Assembly: GCF_003594885.1 (NCBI RefSeq)
Contig: NZ_QZEZ01000008.1
Span: forward strand, 62,001-126,000
DNA length: 64,000 nucleotides
From: Vallicoccus soli
GTDB taxonomy: Bacteria; Actinomycetota; Actinomycetes; Motilibacterales; Motilibacteraceae
Direction: 5' to 3'
Position numbers and translations under genes: made by a program. Shown piece by piece: positions 10,527 through 21,209 of this stretch (the stretch's first letter is position 1; each line of letters begins with the position of its first letter). The notes under the pieces are model-generated. The model saw only the letters and a list, made by a program, of their open reading frames with translations, ran no database searches and had not been told where the DNA came from.

Positions 10527-11687
10527 TCAGGCCACCCCCGCCGCGGGGCCGAGGGCGTGCCCGAGCACGCGGTCGACGACGGCGTCCCACGTGTGCCGCT
10601 GCACCGCCGCGGCCCGGCCCGCGCGGGACAGCGCCTGCCTGCGGGCCGGGTCGGCGCGCAGCGCCGCCAGCGCCCGGGCGAGGTCCGCAGCGTCCCCGGG
10701 GCGGACGAGCTCGCCGAGCCGCCCGCCGTCGAGCGCCTGCGGCACCTGCCCCACGGCGCTGGCGACGACGGGCAGGCCGGCGGCCAGGTACTCGTACACC
10801 TTCAGCGGCGAGAAGTAGCTGCCGTCGAGCGGCGGGTACGGCGCGGTCGCGACGTCCATCCGCTGCAGCAGCGCCGGCACGTCCGGCGGCGCCACGGCCC
10901 CCGTGCACTCCACGAGGTGGGCGGTGCCCGCGGCGGTGGCCCGCGCGCGCAGCGCCGCGGCGCACGGGCCGTCGCCCACGAGCAGCAGGCGCCACGAGGG
11001 GTCCGTCGCCGCGAGCAGGGCGTGCGCGTCGACGAGGACCTCCGTGCCGTGCCACGGCTTGAGCGTGCCGACGAAGCCGACGACGAAGGGGTCCGGTGCC
11101 GCGCGGAACGGCCCCGGGACGACGCGGTCGGCGTCGACGCCGTTGGGCACGGTCACCACGCGCCGGGGGTGCCGGGAGCGCGAGCGCGCCCAGTCGGCGA
11201 CGGGGTCCGAGACGGCGACGACCGCCGTCGCGGCGGACAGCGCCTCGCGGGCCACCCGCTCGGCGCCGGCGCGGTCCACGAGCTCGCGGTGCTCCGCCTG
11301 CTCCTCCACGAGGGGGGCGTTCACCTCGAGCACCGAGGGGACGCCGCGCGCGGCGGCCCACGACGTCGCCGTACGGCCCCAGAGCGCGTACCGCTCCCAC
11401 AGCAGGTCGAGCGGGCCGAGCCCGTCGAGGAGGCCGGCGACGGCCGCGTCGCTGCGGGTCGCGGCGACCTCGCGCTCGGCCGCGGGGCCCCGGCCCACCG
11501 CGGGCAGCGGGTGGACGACGACGCCGTCGAGGTCCGCCGGGGCGGCGCCGCCGGTGCGGGCCGCGAGCAGGTGCACCTCGTGCCCGCGCCGGACCAGCAC
11601 GCGCAGCACGGCCTGGACGTGGACGGACGCGCCCTTGCCGCCCCACACGGGAACGCCGGGGTCGGTGCAGACGTAGGCGACGCGCAT
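10527..11687 (-). CDS. Family 4-type glycosyltransferase
   Basis: GT-B fold retaining glycosyltransferase, 386 residues. The N-terminal acceptor domain begins RVAYVCTDPGVPVWGGKGASVH, with a glycine-rich loop typical of GT4 enzymes. The donor domain shows VVTVPNGVDADRV (about 193), VGFVGTLKPWHG (about 219) and SYFSPLKVYEYLAAGLPVV, where GT4 proteins carry the E-x7-E-like nucleotide-sugar site; here the second part is KVYEYLAAGLPVVAS. The ATG at 11687 shares a base with the stop of the upstream gene (TGATG). It is third in a six-gene operon with the exporter directly downstream. Donor and acceptor are unknown. Confidence 0.88.
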   Translation of the reverse strand: MRVAYVCTDPGVPVWGGKGASVHVQAVLRVLVRRGHEVHLLAARTGGAAPADLDGVVVHPLPAVGRGPAAEREVAATRSDAAVAGLLDGLGPLDLLWERYALWGRTATSWAAARGVPSVLEVNAPLVEEQAEHRELVDRAGAERVAREALSAATAVVAVSDPVADWARSRSRHPRRVVTVPNGVDADRVVPGPFRAAPDPFVVGFVGTLKPWHGTEVLVDAHALLAATDPSWRLLLVGDGPCAAALRARATAAGTAHLVECTGAVAPPDVPALLQRMDVATAPYPPLDGSYFSPLKVYEYLAAGLPVVASAVGQVPQALDGGRLGELVRPGDAADLARALAALRADPARRQALSRAGRAAAVQRHTWDAVVDRVLGHALGPAAGVA

Positions 11688-12943
11688 CAGACCGGCACCC
11701 CCTGGGCGGCCGGGGCCGCGAAGAGCCCGCGCAGGGCGGCGGCCTGGTGGCGGGCGTCGAACTCGCGCTCGACGAGGGCGCGGGCCGCGACGGCGCAGCG
11801 CAGCCGCAGGCCCGGGTCGTCGAGGAAGCGCGCCAGCGCGACGGCCAGGGCGGCCGGGTCGTGCTCCGGGACCAGCAGGCCGGTCGTGCCGTCGGCCACC
11901 ACCTCGGGGATGCCGGTCACCGGGGTGCCGACGACGGGCGTGCCCAGCGCCATCGCCTCCAGGAGCACCGTCGGCAGGCCGTCGCGGTTGCCGTCCGCGC
12001 CCACGACGCAGGGCGCGGCGAAGGCCGCCGCGCCGGCGACGAGCTCGCGCACCCGGTGCTGCGGCTGCGCGCCGTGCAGGTGCACCCGCTCCTGCAGGCG
12101 CAGGGCGGCGACCTGCGCCCGCAGCGGCGCCTCCAGCGGGCCGGTGCCGACGAGGTCGAGCGCGACGTCGCGCCCGTCGGCGGCGAGCAGGGCGACCGCG
12201 TCCAGGAGGTCCTCGAAGCCCTTCTTCTCGACGAGCCGCCCGACCGCCACCAGCCGGTCCGGCCGGGACGCCGGGGAGGACCACCGGAACGCGTCGAGGT
12301 CGAGGCCGTTGTAGACCCGGCGCACCCGGGCCGCCGCGGGCCCGTACGCCGCCCGCAGGTGGGCCAGGTTGAACTCGCTGACGGTCACCACGGCGGCGGC
12401 GTCGGCGAGCTTGCGGCGCAGGTCGGCGGGCTCGACGTCGTCGTGGAAGATGTCCTTGGCGTGGGCCGTGAAGGTGTACGGCACGCCGGTGAGCCGGGCG
12501 GCCAGCCGCGCGACCGTCGTGGCGACCGACCCGAAGTGCGCGTGCAGGTGCGTGATGCCCCGCTCCCGGACCGCGACGGCGAGCTGCACGGCCTGCAGGG
12601 CGTCGACGACGTCGACGGCGAGCAGCTCCCCGAGGTGCCCGTCGAGGCCCGGCAGCACCGGCCGGGCCGCGGCGAGGACGCCCCAGGCGTCGGCGGCGCG
12701 CAGCCCGCTGTGGCGCAGGTAGGTCACCGGCGCCCGCACCCGGGACAGCGCCTCGTGGAACCGGCCGTCGGCCGGCGGGCGCAGCGAGAAGACCTCGACG
12801 GCGGTCCCGGCCGCCTCGACCGCGAGCAGCTCGGTGACGACGAACGTCTCGGAGAACCGGGGGTACATCTTCAGCACGTAGCCGACGCGCGGCGCGGCGC
12901 CCTGCGGGTCGGCGGGCGTCGGGTGCGGGTCAGACGGCGACAT
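11687..12943 (-). CDS. Family 4-type glycosyltransferase, WcaL-like
   Basis: GT-B glycosyltransferase of 418 residues, resembling colanic acid-type transferases. The N-terminus has YVLKMYPRFSETFVVTELLA, the hallmark of that subgroup. HLHAHFGSVATTVARL and TFTAHAKDIF follow in the acceptor domain. The donor domain has RVYNGLDLDAFRW, LVAVGRLVEKKGFEDLL and LPTVLLEAMALGTPVV, the canonical GT4 sugar-nucleotide pocket with its glutamate. The ATG at 12943 overlaps the preceding gene by 14 bp. It probably adds a hexose to a surface or lipid-linked glycan; the exact product cannot be read. Confidence 0.9.
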   Translation of the reverse strand: MSPSDPHPTPADPQGAAPRVGYVLKMYPRFSETFVVTELLAVEAAGTAVEVFSLRPPADGRFHEALSRVRAPVTYLRHSGLRAADAWGVLAAARPVLPGLDGHLGELLAVDVVDALQAVQLAVAVRERGITHLHAHFGSVATTVARLAARLTGVPYTFTAHAKDIFHDDVEPADLRRKLADAAAVVTVSEFNLAHLRAAYGPAAARVRRVYNGLDLDAFRWSSPASRPDRLVAVGRLVEKKGFEDLLDAVALLAADGRDVALDLVGTGPLEAPLRAQVAALRLQERVHLHGAQPQHRVRELVAGAAAFAAPCVVGADGNRDGLPTVLLEAMALGTPVVGTPVTGIPEVVADGTTGLLVPEHDPAALAVALARFLDDPGLRLRCAVAARALVEREFDARHQAAALRGLFAAPAAQGVPV

Positions 12944-14219
12944 CGGCGAGCTCCTCGGTGGCGGTGACGTGCAGGGTGGCGAGGCCGGCGGGGACCACGG
13001 GGGCGGCGGCGGGGGCGGGGCGCCGGCGCGGCGGGGCGGAGAGCAGCTCCCGGGCCAGGACGGGGACGCGGGCCAGCCCGTCGAGGTCGATGCCGGCGTC
13101 CCGGCGCCGGGGTCGGACGACCGCGGCGCGCAGCCAGGTGCCGAGCTGCTCGGGGCCGGCGACGTCGGGGGTGAGGACGTCGACGAGGCCGAGGGACTGC
13201 AGGCGCCGGGCCCGCACCAGCTGCTCGGCGCGCGGCGCCGTGCGCGGCACGACGAGCGCCGGTCGCCCGGCGGCGAGCAGCTCGCAGACGCTGTTGTAGC
13301 CGCCCATGGACACCACCGCCGCCGCGCCGTCGACCCACTCCTCGGCGTCGGTCACGAGGTCCAGGACCCGCACGCCCGGGCCGGCGGCGCGGCGCAGCGC
13401 GGCGCGGGCCTGCGGGCGCATGTACGGCCCCGTGAGCACCACCCCGGTGTGGCCCGGCGGCAGCGGGGCGCGCACGAAGGCGTCGGCGAGCTCGTAGCCG
13501 TCCTGGCCGCCGCCCACGGTGCACAGCACGTACGGCCCCGCGGGCCGGCCCTGGCGCCCGGAGGGGCGGGTGCGCAGCGCGGTCCCCTCGCCGCGGCCCC
13601 GGGCCAGGTAGCCGGTGCTGCGCACCTTCGCCGCCACCTCCGGGGGCAGGGCGTACTCGCGCACCGGGTCGTACACCGCCGGGTCGCCGTAGACCCACAC
13701 GGCGTCGTAGTGGCGCTCCAGCGCCGCCGTCGTGCCCGCGGCGTCCCACTCGCGCCGCGCGACGTCCGGCGCGTCGAGCACCTCGCGCAGCCCGAGGACG
13801 ACGCGCGTGCTCGCGGGCAGCGACGCCAGGGCGTGGTCGAGCTCGCCGTCGACGCCGCGCGCGACCTTGTCCACGACGAGCAGGTCCGGCGCGAAGGCGG
13901 TCAGGGCGGCCTGCAGGATCCGCGCGCGCAGCTCCAGCAGCTCGGGCAGCGACGTCGCGAGGGCGCGCGGGGCGTACCGGCCCCGCTCGTCCTTGCGCAG
14001 CGTCGGCAGGGTGAGGACGTCGGTGTGCGGCGGGAGCGGCAGGGACGTCGCCTCGGGCGCGCCGGTCAGCAGCAGGACGTCGGTGCGCGGCTCGGCCGCC
14101 ACGAGGGCGGCGGCCAGCGCGACGTTGCGCCGCACGTGGCCGAGCCCCTGCGTGTCGTGCGAGTAGAGCGCGACGCGGCGCCGCGGCGGTGACGGGGGGC
14201 GGACCTCGAGGGTGCTCAT
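12930..14219 (-). CDS. MurG-like (GT28-type) glycosyltransferase, first gene of glycan operon
   Basis: 429-residue GT-B enzyme related to MurG and monogalactosyldiacylglycerol synthases. It opens with VALYSHDTQGLGHVRRNVALA, where the GHVRR glycine/His loop is diagnostic. LLVVDKVARGVDGEL and VLGLREVLDAPDV occur in the N-terminal half. The C-terminal half has VLCTVGGGQDGYELADAF, then VVSMGGYNSVCELLAAGRPALVVPR, which is the GT28 nucleotide-sugar loop (GGxNSxxE). The ATG start follows a GCAGGAG ribosome binding site, marking it as the operon's first gene. A 10-bp direct repeat lies just upstream. The acceptor is possibly a lipid or a polyprenyl carrier, by analogy. Confidence 0.88.
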   Translation of the reverse strand: MSTLEVRPPSPPRRRVALYSHDTQGLGHVRRNVALAAALVAAEPRTDVLLLTGAPEATSLPLPPHTDVLTLPTLRKDERGRYAPRALATSLPELLELRARILQAALTAFAPDLLVVDKVARGVDGELDHALASLPASTRVVLGLREVLDAPDVARREWDAAGTTAALERHYDAVWVYGDPAVYDPVREYALPPEVAAKVRSTGYLARGRGEGTALRTRPSGRQGRPAGPYVLCTVGGGQDGYELADAFVRAPLPPGHTGVVLTGPYMRPQARAALRRAAGPGVRVLDLVTDAEEWVDGAAAVVSMGGYNSVCELLAAGRPALVVPRTAPRAEQLVRARRLQSLGLVDVLTPDVAGPEQLGTWLRAAVVRPRRRDAGIDLDGLARVPVLARELLSAPPRRRPAPAAAPVVPAGLATLHVTATEELADVAV

Positions 14220-14278
14220 GGGGTGCGCTCCTGCGGCTCGGGAGGCGCCGGGGCTCCGGCGTCACCCGTACGCTGCCG

Positions 14279-14311
14279 CCCGTCCATGACACCGACGTGA
14301 GCCGTCCATGA
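14279..14311. repeat. Direct repeat CCGTCCATGA x2 upstream of glycan operon
   Basis: Two copies of CCGTCCATGA lie 23 bp apart, about two helical turns, between the glycan operon start (14219) and the end of pgl (14366). The spacing would suit a dimeric regulator, but no other evidence supports an operator. The whole 146-bp gap holds no gene. Confidence 0.35.
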
Positions 14312-14365
14312 GAGCCCCCTCATGCGCCCGCCGCTCCCGGTCCCCGGCCGCGGCGGGCGCCCCCG

Positions 14366-15145
14366 CTAGGGCGAGGCGGGGCGCGCGAGGTCGCGCGGGA
14401 GCCGCGCGGCGGCGGCCTGGTCGAGCAGCCACAGGGTGCGCCGGCCCCGCGCGCCGGCGGCGGGGACCTGCACCTCGCCGGCGCCGCCCAGCGCCAGGCC
14501 GACCGCCCCGGCCTTCTCCTCGCCCGCGGCGAGCAGCCACACCTCGCGCGCCGCCCGGATGGCCGGCAGCGTCAGCGACACCCGCAGCGGTGGGGGCTTC
14601 GGGGCGCCGCGCACGCCGACGACCGCGCGCTCCTGCTCGTACAGCGCCGGCTGGCCCGGGAAGAGCGAGGCCACGTGCGCGTCGGGGCCGACCCCGAGCA
14701 TGAGCACGTCGAACTGGGGCACCGGAGCGTGGTCCTCGGAGCGGGCGTGCCGGGCCAGCTCGTCGGCGTAGAGCGCCGCCGCCTCGTCGACGTCGCGCGC
14801 CCCGCCGTCCGCGGCCGGCACGGCGTGCACGTGCTCGGGCGGGAGCGGCACGTGGTCGAGCAGCGCGCCGCGCGCCCCCACCTCGTTGCGCTCCTGCGAG
14901 TCCGCGGGGACGAACCGCTCGTCGCCCCACCACACGTGCAGGCGGGCCCAGTCCACCGCGTCGCGGGCGGGGGAGGCGGCCAGCTCGGCCAGCACCCGCG
15001 TGCCGATGCCGCCCCCGGTGAGGACGACGTGCGCGGTGCCGCGCGAGGCCTGCGCGTCGACGAGCCGGGTGACCAGGCGCGCCGCCACCGCGCGCGCCAG
15101 CAGGGGCGCGTCGCGGTGGACGACGACGGGTGCGCCGGTGCTCAC
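14366..15145 (-). CDS. pgl: 6-phosphogluconolactonase
   Basis: Hydrolyses 6-phosphogluconolactone in the oxidative pentose phosphate pathway. The 259 residues show VVLTGGGIGTRVLAELA, where many enzymes read LSGGSTP, WWGDERFVP with the phosphosugar-binding Arg, and MLGVGPDAHVASLFPG with the catalytic-site His. The GTG start overlaps the opcA stop by GTGA. It is the last gene of the tkt-tal-zwf-opcA-pgl operon on the minus strand. Confidence 0.94.
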   Translation of the reverse strand: MSTGAPVVVHRDAPLLARAVAARLVTRLVDAQASRGTAHVVLTGGGIGTRVLAELAASPARDAVDWARLHVWWGDERFVPADSQERNEVGARGALLDHVPLPPEHVHAVPAADGGARDVDEAAALYADELARHARSEDHAPVPQFDVLMLGVGPDAHVASLFPGQPALYEQERAVVGVRGAPKPPPLRVSLTLPAIRAAREVWLLAAGEEKAGAVGLALGGAGEVQVPAAGARGRRTLWLLDQAAAARLPRDLARPASP

Positions 15146-16062
15146 GAGCCGGCGGCCGCGAGCGAGCGGCGCAGGGCGGCGAGCGTGGCGCCGTACGTGT
15201 CGTCGGGGTCGAGCCGGCGCAGCTCCTCCGCGACGAGGTCGGCCGTCCCGCGGCGCGGCAGCGCCACCGTGCGCTCGACCTGCCCCGGCCGGGTCAGCAG
15301 GGCCTGGCGCCCGTCGCTGCGCGAGAGCGTGATCGGCCCCGCCGACGTGCGCAGCGACACCTCGGTGATGCCGGGGCCCTGCGAGGAGCGCCGCTCCACG
15401 GGCACCCCGAGCCGGTCGCCCAGCCACGCGGCCAGCAGCTCCGCGCTCGGGTTGCCCTCCTCGGCGCAGACGAGGACGCCCTCGACGGGCTCGTACGGCT
15501 CGTCGAGCGCCGAGGCCAGCTGGGTGCGCCAGGACGTCGTGCGGGTCCACGCCAGGTCGGTGTCGCCCGGGCGGTGGTTGTCCGCGCGGCGGCGCAGCTC
15601 CGCCAGCGGGTCGGCGCAGCCCGCCGCGTCGGTGACCCGGCGCTGGGCGAGCGCGCCCAGCGGGTCCTCGGCCGGCACCTGCGGCGCCTCGCCCGCCCAC
15701 CACGTGACGACCGGGGCGTCGGGCAGCAGCAGCGGCAGGACCACGCTGTCCGCGTGGTCGGCCAGCGGCCCGTACATGCGCAGCAGCACGACCTCGCCGG
15801 GCCCGCTCTCCCCGCCGACGCGCACCTCGGCGTCGAGGCGGACCGCGTCGCGCCCCGGGCGGCGGATGGCGATGAGGATGCGCGAGGGGTGCTCGCGGGC
15901 GGCCGCGGTGGCCGCGCGCATCGCGTCGTAGTGGTCGCGCTCGTCGGTGGCGATGACGAGCGTGAGCACCATGCCCATCGCGGGGCTGCCCGAGCGGCGG
16001 CGCGCGTCGAGCATCGCGCTGCCGATGCCCGCGGCCGTCGTGTCGACGAGGTCGATGATCAC
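15142..16062 (-). CDS. opcA: Glucose-6-phosphate dehydrogenase assembly protein OpcA
   Basis: Activates or assembles the Zwf dehydrogenase in cyanobacteria and actinobacteria. The 306-residue protein starts with [16 protein letters not shown], the family N-terminus, which chooses the GTG at 16062. It also has [31 protein letters not shown] and the later [16 protein letters not shown], both typical. Both ends overlap neighbours by GTGA (zwf upstream, pgl downstream), giving tight coupling with its partner enzyme. Confidence 0.93.
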   Translation of the reverse strand: MIIDLVDTTAAGIGSAMLDARRRSGSPAMGMVLTLVIATDERDHYDAMRAATAAAREHPSRILIAIRRPGRDAVRLDAEVRVGGESGPGEVVLLRMYGPLADHADSVVLPLLLPDAPVVTWWAGEAPQVPAEDPLGALAQRRVTDAAGCADPLAELRRRADNHRPGDTDLAWTRTTSWRTQLASALDEPYEPVEGVLVCAEEGNPSAELLAAWLGDRLGVPVERRSSQGPGITEVSLRTSAGPITLSRSDGRQALLTRPGQVERTVALPRRGTADLVAEELRRLDPDDTYGATLAALRRSLAAAGS

Positions 16063-17651
16063 GGTCGCCTCCAGGTCCGGCCCTCGCGGGCGAGCATCGC
16101 GTCGGCGCCCTTCGGGCCCCAGGTGCCCGAGGCGTACTGCTCGGGCTGGCCCTGCGTGGCCCAGAACTCCTCGATCGGGTCGAGGATCTCCCAGGAGCGC
16201 TCGACCTCCTCGTGCCGCGGGAAGAGCGGCGGGTCGCCGAGCAGGACGTCGAGGATGAGGCGCTCGTACGCCTCCGGGCTCGACTCGGTGAAGGACTCGC
16301 CGTAGGCGAAGTCCATCGTCACGTCGCGCACCTCCATCGAGGTGCCGGGCACCTTCGAGCCGAAGCGCACGGTGATGCCCTCGTCGGGCTGGACCCGGAT
16401 GACGAGCGCGTTGGCGCCGAGCTCCTCGACGGCGGTGCGGTTGAACGGCAGGTGCGGGGCGCGCTGGAACATCAGCGCGATCTCGGTGACCCGCCGCCCG
16501 AGCCGCTTGCCGGTGCGCAGGTAGAACGGCACGCCGGCCCAGCGCCGGGTGTCGATCTCGAGCTTGACCGCGGCGTACGTCTCCGTGGTGCTCCCCGAGG
16601 GGATGCCCTCCTCCTGCAGGTAGCCGCGCACGGGGGAGCCGCCCTGCCAGCCCTCCGCGTACTGCCCGCGGGCCGTCGCCTGGGACAGGTCCTCGGGCAG
16701 CTGCACCGCGCCGAGCACCTTGAGCTTCTCCAGGCGCAGGTCGCGCGCGGCGAAGGAGACCGGCTCCTCCATCGCGGTGAGCGCCAGCAGCTGCAGCAGG
16801 TGGTTCTGGATGACGTCGCGGGCCGCGCCGATGCCGTCGTAGTAGCCGGCGCGCCCGCCGATGCCGATGTCCTCGGCCATGGTGATCTGCACGTGGTCGA
16901 CGAAGGAGCGGTTCCAGACCGGCTCGAACATCGCGTTGGCGAACCGCAGCGCCAGGATGTTCTGGACCGTCTCCTTGCCGAGGTAGTGGTCGATCCGGAA
17001 CACCGAGTTGACCGGGAAGACGTCGGCGACGAGCGCGTTGAGCTCGCGCGCGGACGCCAGGTCGTGCCCGAACGGCTTCTCGATGACCACCCGCCGCCAC
17101 GCCCCGGGCCGCTCCTCGGCGAGCCCGTGCTTCTTCAGCTGCTGCGTGACGTGCGGGAAGAACTTCGGCGGGATCGACAGGTAGAAGGCGTGGTTGCCCC
17201 CCGTGCCCCGCTCCTCGTCGAGCTCGCGGATCGTGCGCCCGAGGGTCTCGAACGCCGCGTCGTCGTCGAACTCGCCGGGCACGAACCGGCAGCCGGCCGC
17301 GAGCTGGTTCCAGACCTCCTCGCGGTACGGCGTGCGCGCGTGCTCCTTCACCGCGTCGTGCACGACCTGGGCGAAGTCCTGGTCCTCCCAGTCGCGGCGG
17401 GCGAACCCGACGAGCGAGAAGCCCGGCGGCAGCAGGCCGCGGTTGGCGAGGTCGTAGATCGCCGGCATGAGCTTCTTGCGGGCCAGGTCGCCGGTGACGC
17501 CGAAGATGACGAGCCCGCAGGGCCCGGCGACGCGGGGGAGGCGCCGGTCCGCGACGTCGCGCAGCGGGTTGCTGCGCGGCAGGGCGTCGGCGCCCCCGGC
17601 CCCGGCGCCCCCCGTGCCCTCGGAGGTGTCCTCGGAGGTGCCCGCGCTCAC
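16059..17651 (-). CDS. zwf: Glucose-6-phosphate 1-dehydrogenase
   Basis: First enzyme of the oxidative pentose phosphate pathway, making NADPH. The 530 residues include [19 protein letters not shown] (nucleotide-binding fingerprint, about residues 48-66) and [13 protein letters not shown] with the catalytic His and substrate Lys (about 222). The C-terminus is also conserved (GTWGPKGAD). The N-terminal 35 or so residues are a Ser/Thr/Gly-rich extension before the core. A later start is possible, but the GTG at 17651 overlaps the tal stop by GTGA, as elsewhere in this operon, which supports it. Confidence 0.95.
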   Translation of the reverse strand: MSAGTSEDTSEGTGGAGAGGADALPRSNPLRDVADRRLPRVAGPCGLVIFGVTGDLARKKLMPAIYDLANRGLLPPGFSLVGFARRDWEDQDFAQVVHDAVKEHARTPYREEVWNQLAAGCRFVPGEFDDDAAFETLGRTIRELDEERGTGGNHAFYLSIPPKFFPHVTQQLKKHGLAEERPGAWRRVVIEKPFGHDLASARELNALVADVFPVNSVFRIDHYLGKETVQNILALRFANAMFEPVWNRSFVDHVQITMAEDIGIGGRAGYYDGIGAARDVIQNHLLQLLALTAMEEPVSFAARDLRLEKLKVLGAVQLPEDLSQATARGQYAEGWQGGSPVRGYLQEEGIPSGSTTETYAAVKLEIDTRRWAGVPFYLRTGKRLGRRVTEIALMFQRAPHLPFNRTAVEELGANALVIRVQPDEGITVRFGSKVPGTSMEVRDVTMDFAYGESFTESSPEAYERLILDVLLGDPPLFPRHEEVERSWEILDPIEEFWATQGQPEQYASGTWGPKGADAMLAREGRTWRRP

Positions 17652-18802
17652 TTGCCGCGCGCCTCGTCCAGCGCGGCCTGCGTGCTCTCCAGCAGCTCGG
17701 CCCAGGCCTGCTCGAACTTCTGCACGCCCTCCTCCTCGAGCACCCGCACGACGTCGTCGTAGTCGACGCCCGCCGCGGCGAGCCGGTCGAGGACCCCGTG
17801 CGCGTCGGCGTAGCTCGCGGAGACCGTGTCGCCGCGGACCTGCCCGTGGTCGGCGACGGCCTGCAGGGTGGCCTCGGGCATGGTGTTGACGGTGCCGGGC
17901 GCGACGAGCTCGATGACGTAGCGGGTGTCGTCCATCGACGGGTCCTTGACCCCCGTGGAGGCCCACAGGGGGCGCTGCGTCCGCGCGCCCGCCGCCTCCA
18001 GCGCCTTCCAGCGCTCGCCGGCGACGACCTCCTCGTACGCCTCGTAGGCCAGCCGCGCGTTGGCGATGGCCGCCGCGCCGCGCAGGCCCTGCGCGTCCTC
18101 GGAGCCGAGCTTCTCCAGCCGCTTGTCGATCTCGGTGTCGACCCGGCTCACGAAGAACGAGGCGACCGACTCGATGCGCGAGAGGTCGTGCCCGGCCGCG
18201 CGGGCCCGCTCGAGCCCGGTGAGCCACGCGTCGAGGACCGCCTTGTAGCGCTCGAGGCTGAAGATGAGGGTCACGTTGACGCTGATGCCCTCGGCCAGCG
18301 CCTGGCTGATCGCCGGCAGGCCGTCCTGCGTCGCCGGGATCTTGATGTAGAGGTTCGGGCGGTCCACCAGCCACCACAGCGCCCGCGCCTCGGCGGCGGT
18401 GCGCTCCGCCTCGTGCGCCAGGCGCGGGTCGACCTCGATCGACACCCGCCCGTCGCGCCCGCCGGTCGCGTCGAAGACGGGCCGCAGCACGTCGCAGGCC
18501 CACCGCACGTCGTACGTGGTGAGGGCCCGCACCGCCTCCTCGACGTCCACGCCGCGCACGGCCAGGTCGCGGACCTGGTCGGCGTACACCGCGCCGTCGG
18601 AGAGGGCCTTCTGGAAGATGCTCGGGTTGGTGGTCACGCCGACGACGTGCCGGTCGCGGACCAGGCCCGCCAGGTTGCCGGTGATGAGCCGCTGGCGGCT
18701 CAGGTCGTCGAGCCACACCGCCACCCCCGCCGCGCTGAGCGCGGCGAGGGCGTCGGTGGCGGCGGAGTCGGAGACGGTCTGGGTTCCGCTGGCGTCTGCC
18801 AT
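17648..18802 (-). CDS. tal: Transaldolase
   Basis: Transfers dihydroxyacetone units between sugar phosphates in the non-oxidative pentose phosphate pathway. The 384 residues contain [13 protein letters not shown] near residue 48 and [12 protein letters not shown] with the Schiff-base Lys at about 150. [13 protein letters not shown] and [12 protein letters not shown] follow. The protein is of the longer actinobacterial class. The ATG follows AAGGAGCCCCTCCC. It lies 53 bp downstream of tkt and overlaps zwf. Confidence 0.95.
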   Translation of the reverse strand: MADASGTQTVSDSAATDALAALSAAGVAVWLDDLSRQRLITGNLAGLVRDRHVVGVTTNPSIFQKALSDGAVYADQVRDLAVRGVDVEEAVRALTTYDVRWACDVLRPVFDATGGRDGRVSIEVDPRLAHEAERTAAEARALWWLVDRPNLYIKIPATQDGLPAISQALAEGISVNVTLIFSLERYKAVLDAWLTGLERARAAGHDLSRIESVASFFVSRVDTEIDKRLEKLGSEDAQGLRGAAAIANARLAYEAYEEVVAGERWKALEAAGARTQRPLWASTGVKDPSMDDTRYVIELVAPGTVNTMPEATLQAVADHGQVRGDTVSASYADAHGVLDRLAAAGVDYDDVVRVLEEEGVQKFEQAWAELLESTQAALDEARGK

Positions 18803-18855
18803 GGGAGGGGCTCCTTCGCGCTGCTGCTGCCGGCCTGCGGGGACGCTCGGGGGAG

Positions 18856-20952
18856 TCAGTTCCCCGTCGTCGACCCCTTGATGACGCCCGCCTTGTCGAG
18901 GGCGGCGTGCGCGGCCGCCACGACGCGGTCGCGGGTGAACCCGAACTGCTCGTAGAGCACCGTGTAGGGCGCGCTGGCCCCGAAGTGCTCGATGCTCACG
19001 GTCTGGCCGACCTCGCCGACCCACTCGCGCCACGGCATGGCGATGCCCGCCTCGACGCTCACCCGGGCGGCCGCCGACGGCGGCAGGACCTGCTGCTGGT
19101 ACGCCCGGTCCTGGGCGCGGAACCACTCCATGCAGGGCATCGAGACCACGCGGGTCGGCGTGCCCTCGGACTCGAGCTGCTCGCGGGCGTCGAGGGCGAT
19201 CTGCACCTCCGAGCCGGTCGCGATGAGCACGACCTGCGGCAGGGCGGTCGAGGCCTCGGCGAGGACGTACGCCCCCTTGGCCGTGCCCTCCGCCGAGCCG
19301 AGCACCTCGCGGTCGAGGGTCGGCACGTTCTGGCGGGTGAGCGCGAGGCCGGCGGGGCGGTCGGTGTGCTCGAGGATCGTGCGCCAGGCCACCGCGGTCT
19401 CGTTGGCGTCGGCCGGGCGGACCACGTCGAGCCCGGGGATGGCCCGCAGCGCCGCGAGCTGCTCGATCGGCTGGTGCGTCGGGCCGTCCTCGCCGAGCCC
19501 GATGGAGTCGTGCGTCCAGACGTACGTCACCGGCAGCTGCATGAGCGCGGCGAGGCGCACCGAGGGGCGCATGTAGTCCGAGAACACGAGGAACGTGCCG
19601 CCGTAGACGCGGGTGCCGCCGTGCAGGGCGATGCCGTTCATGATCGCGCCCATGGCGTGCTCGCGGATGCCGAAGTGCAGCACGCGCCCGTACGGCCCGC
19701 CCTGCCACTCCTTGGTCTGGTGCTCCGCCGGGACGAACGAGGGCTCGCCCTTGGGCGTGGTGTTGTTGCTCTCGGCCAGGTCCGCCGAGCCGCCCCACAG
19801 CTCCGGCAGCACCGGCGCGATGGCGCTGAGGACCTCGCCGGAGGCCTTGCGGGTCGCCATGCCCTTGGGGTCGGCGGGGAAGACCGGCAGCGCCTGCGTC
19901 CACCCGTCGGGCAGGCGGCGCTGCTGCATCCGCTCGTGCAGGGCCAGCCGGTCGCCCGCCTCGGCGGCCCAGGCGTCGTAGCGCTGCTGCCAGGCGGCGT
20001 GCGCCTCGCGGCCGCGGCGCACGACGTCGCGGGCGTGCTCGAGCACCTCGGTGGAGACCTCGAAGCTCTGCAGCGGGTCGAAGCCGAGCAGCTCCTTCGT
20101 CGCCTTGACCTCGTCGGCGCCGAGCGCGGAGCCGTGGATCTTGCCGGTGCCCTGCTTGTTCGGCGCCGGGTAGCCGATGACCGTCTTGAGGGCGATGAAG
20201 CTGGGCCGCGAGGTCTCGGCGCGCGCGGCCTCCAGGGCCGCCGCGACCGCCTGCACGTCCTCGCCGTCCTCGACGAACTGGGTGTGCCAGCCGTACGCCT
20301 CGTAGCGCGCGACGACGTCCTCGGTGAACGCGATGTCGGTGTCGTCCTCGATGGAGATCGAGTTGTGGTCCCAGACCACGACGAGGTTGCCGAGCTGCTG
20401 GTGCCCGGCGAGCGAGGACGCCTCGGCGCTCACGCCCTCCTGCAGGTCGCCGTCGGAGGCGATGCACCAGATCGTGTGGTCGAAGGGGCTCTCGCCGGCC
20501 GCGGCGTCGGGGTCCAGCAGCCCGCGCTCGCGGCGGGCGGCCATCGCCATGCCCACCGCGTTGCCGACGCCCTGCCCCAGCGGGCCGGTCGTCGTCTCCA
20601 CGCCCGCGGTGTGGCCGTGCTCGGGGTGGCCCGGGGTGAGCGAGCCCCAGGTGCGCAGCTGCTTGAGGTCGTCGAGCTCGAGGCCGTAGCCGGAGAGGTA
20701 GAGCTGGATGTAGAGCGTGAGGCTCGAGTGCCCGGCCGACAGGACGAAGCGGTCGCGGCCCGGCCACGCGGGGTCCGTGGGGTCGTGGCGCAGGAAGCGC
20801 TGGAACAGCGTGTACGCCACCGGCGCGAGGCTCATCGCCGTGCCGGGGTGGCCGTTGCCGACCTTCTCCACCGCGTCCATGGCCAGCACGCGGACGGTGT
20901 CCACGGCGCGCCGGTCGGTGTCGGTCCACTGCAGGGCGGGCTTCTCGCTCAC
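18856..20952 (-). CDS. tkt: Transketolase
   Basis: Thiamine diphosphate enzyme moving two-carbon units between sugar phosphates. It is 698 residues, normal for the family. [14 protein letters not shown] carries the His near the cofactor, and [18 protein letters not shown] with [12 protein letters not shown] forms the TPP-Mg binding region. [20 protein letters not shown] is the pyrimidine-binding part. The GTG at 20952 is chosen because [19 protein letters not shown] is the usual N-terminus. It is the first gene of the minus-strand pentose phosphate operon, with a candidate promoter at 21080-21085. Confidence 0.96.
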   Translation of the reverse strand: MSEKPALQWTDTDRRAVDTVRVLAMDAVEKVGNGHPGTAMSLAPVAYTLFQRFLRHDPTDPAWPGRDRFVLSAGHSSLTLYIQLYLSGYGLELDDLKQLRTWGSLTPGHPEHGHTAGVETTTGPLGQGVGNAVGMAMAARRERGLLDPDAAAGESPFDHTIWCIASDGDLQEGVSAEASSLAGHQQLGNLVVVWDHNSISIEDDTDIAFTEDVVARYEAYGWHTQFVEDGEDVQAVAAALEAARAETSRPSFIALKTVIGYPAPNKQGTGKIHGSALGADEVKATKELLGFDPLQSFEVSTEVLEHARDVVRRGREAHAAWQQRYDAWAAEAGDRLALHERMQQRRLPDGWTQALPVFPADPKGMATRKASGEVLSAIAPVLPELWGGSADLAESNNTTPKGEPSFVPAEHQTKEWQGGPYGRVLHFGIREHAMGAIMNGIALHGGTRVYGGTFLVFSDYMRPSVRLAALMQLPVTYVWTHDSIGLGEDGPTHQPIEQLAALRAIPGLDVVRPADANETAVAWRTILEHTDRPAGLALTRQNVPTLDREVLGSAEGTAKGAYVLAEASTALPQVVLIATGSEVQIALDAREQLESEGTPTRVVSMPCMEWFRAQDRAYQQQVLPPSAAARVSVEAGIAMPWREWVGEVGQTVSIEHFGASAPYTVLYEQFGFTRDRVVAAAHAALDKAGVIKGSTTGN

Positions 20953-21079
20953 GAGCCTGTCACGGTCCTCTCGTCGCGCCGGCGCTGGGGCCGTCGCACC
21001 AGGTCGGCAGCGGGGGAGGGGCAGGCGCCGCCCTCCCGCTGCGCAGGGCTGCCGAGGCACCGTTGCCCGGCCAGCCGCG

Positions 21080-21085
21080 AGCCTA
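21080..21085 (-). promoter_or_regulatory. -10 element of the tkt-tal-zwf-opcA-pgl operon
   Basis: On the minus strand the sequence reads TAGGCT, a TANNNT -10 hexamer about 128 nt before the tkt start. It predicts a leader of roughly 120 nt. The divergent ctaB promoter element lies 64 bp away. Confidence 0.5.
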
Positions 21086-21148
21086 CTCGTGAGGGGTGAC
21101 ACACCGGTCCGGGCGGTGCGCGGGAGGTGGGGGCCGGACGGCCGCGGA

Positions 21149-21154
21149 TAGAGT
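21149..21154 (+). promoter_or_regulatory. -10 element of ctaB
   Basis: TAGAGT in the context GGATAGAGTGG fits TANNNT. It would start a transcript near 21161, about 50 nt before ctaB. With the minus-strand element at 21080-21085 it makes a compact divergent promoter region between tkt and ctaB (20953-21209). Confidence 0.5.
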
Positions 21155-21209
21155 GGACGCCGTCCGGCCCTGGTGCGCGACGGCGCGCCGCCCCCTCCGC
21201 AGCATCGAG

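Noticed and set aside
17570-17651. Second start for zwf that removes the Ser/Thr/Gly-rich N-terminus
   Set aside because: The GTGA overlap with tal at 17648-17651 repeats the coupling used at every other junction of this operon, so the long form is kept, with the caveat noted.
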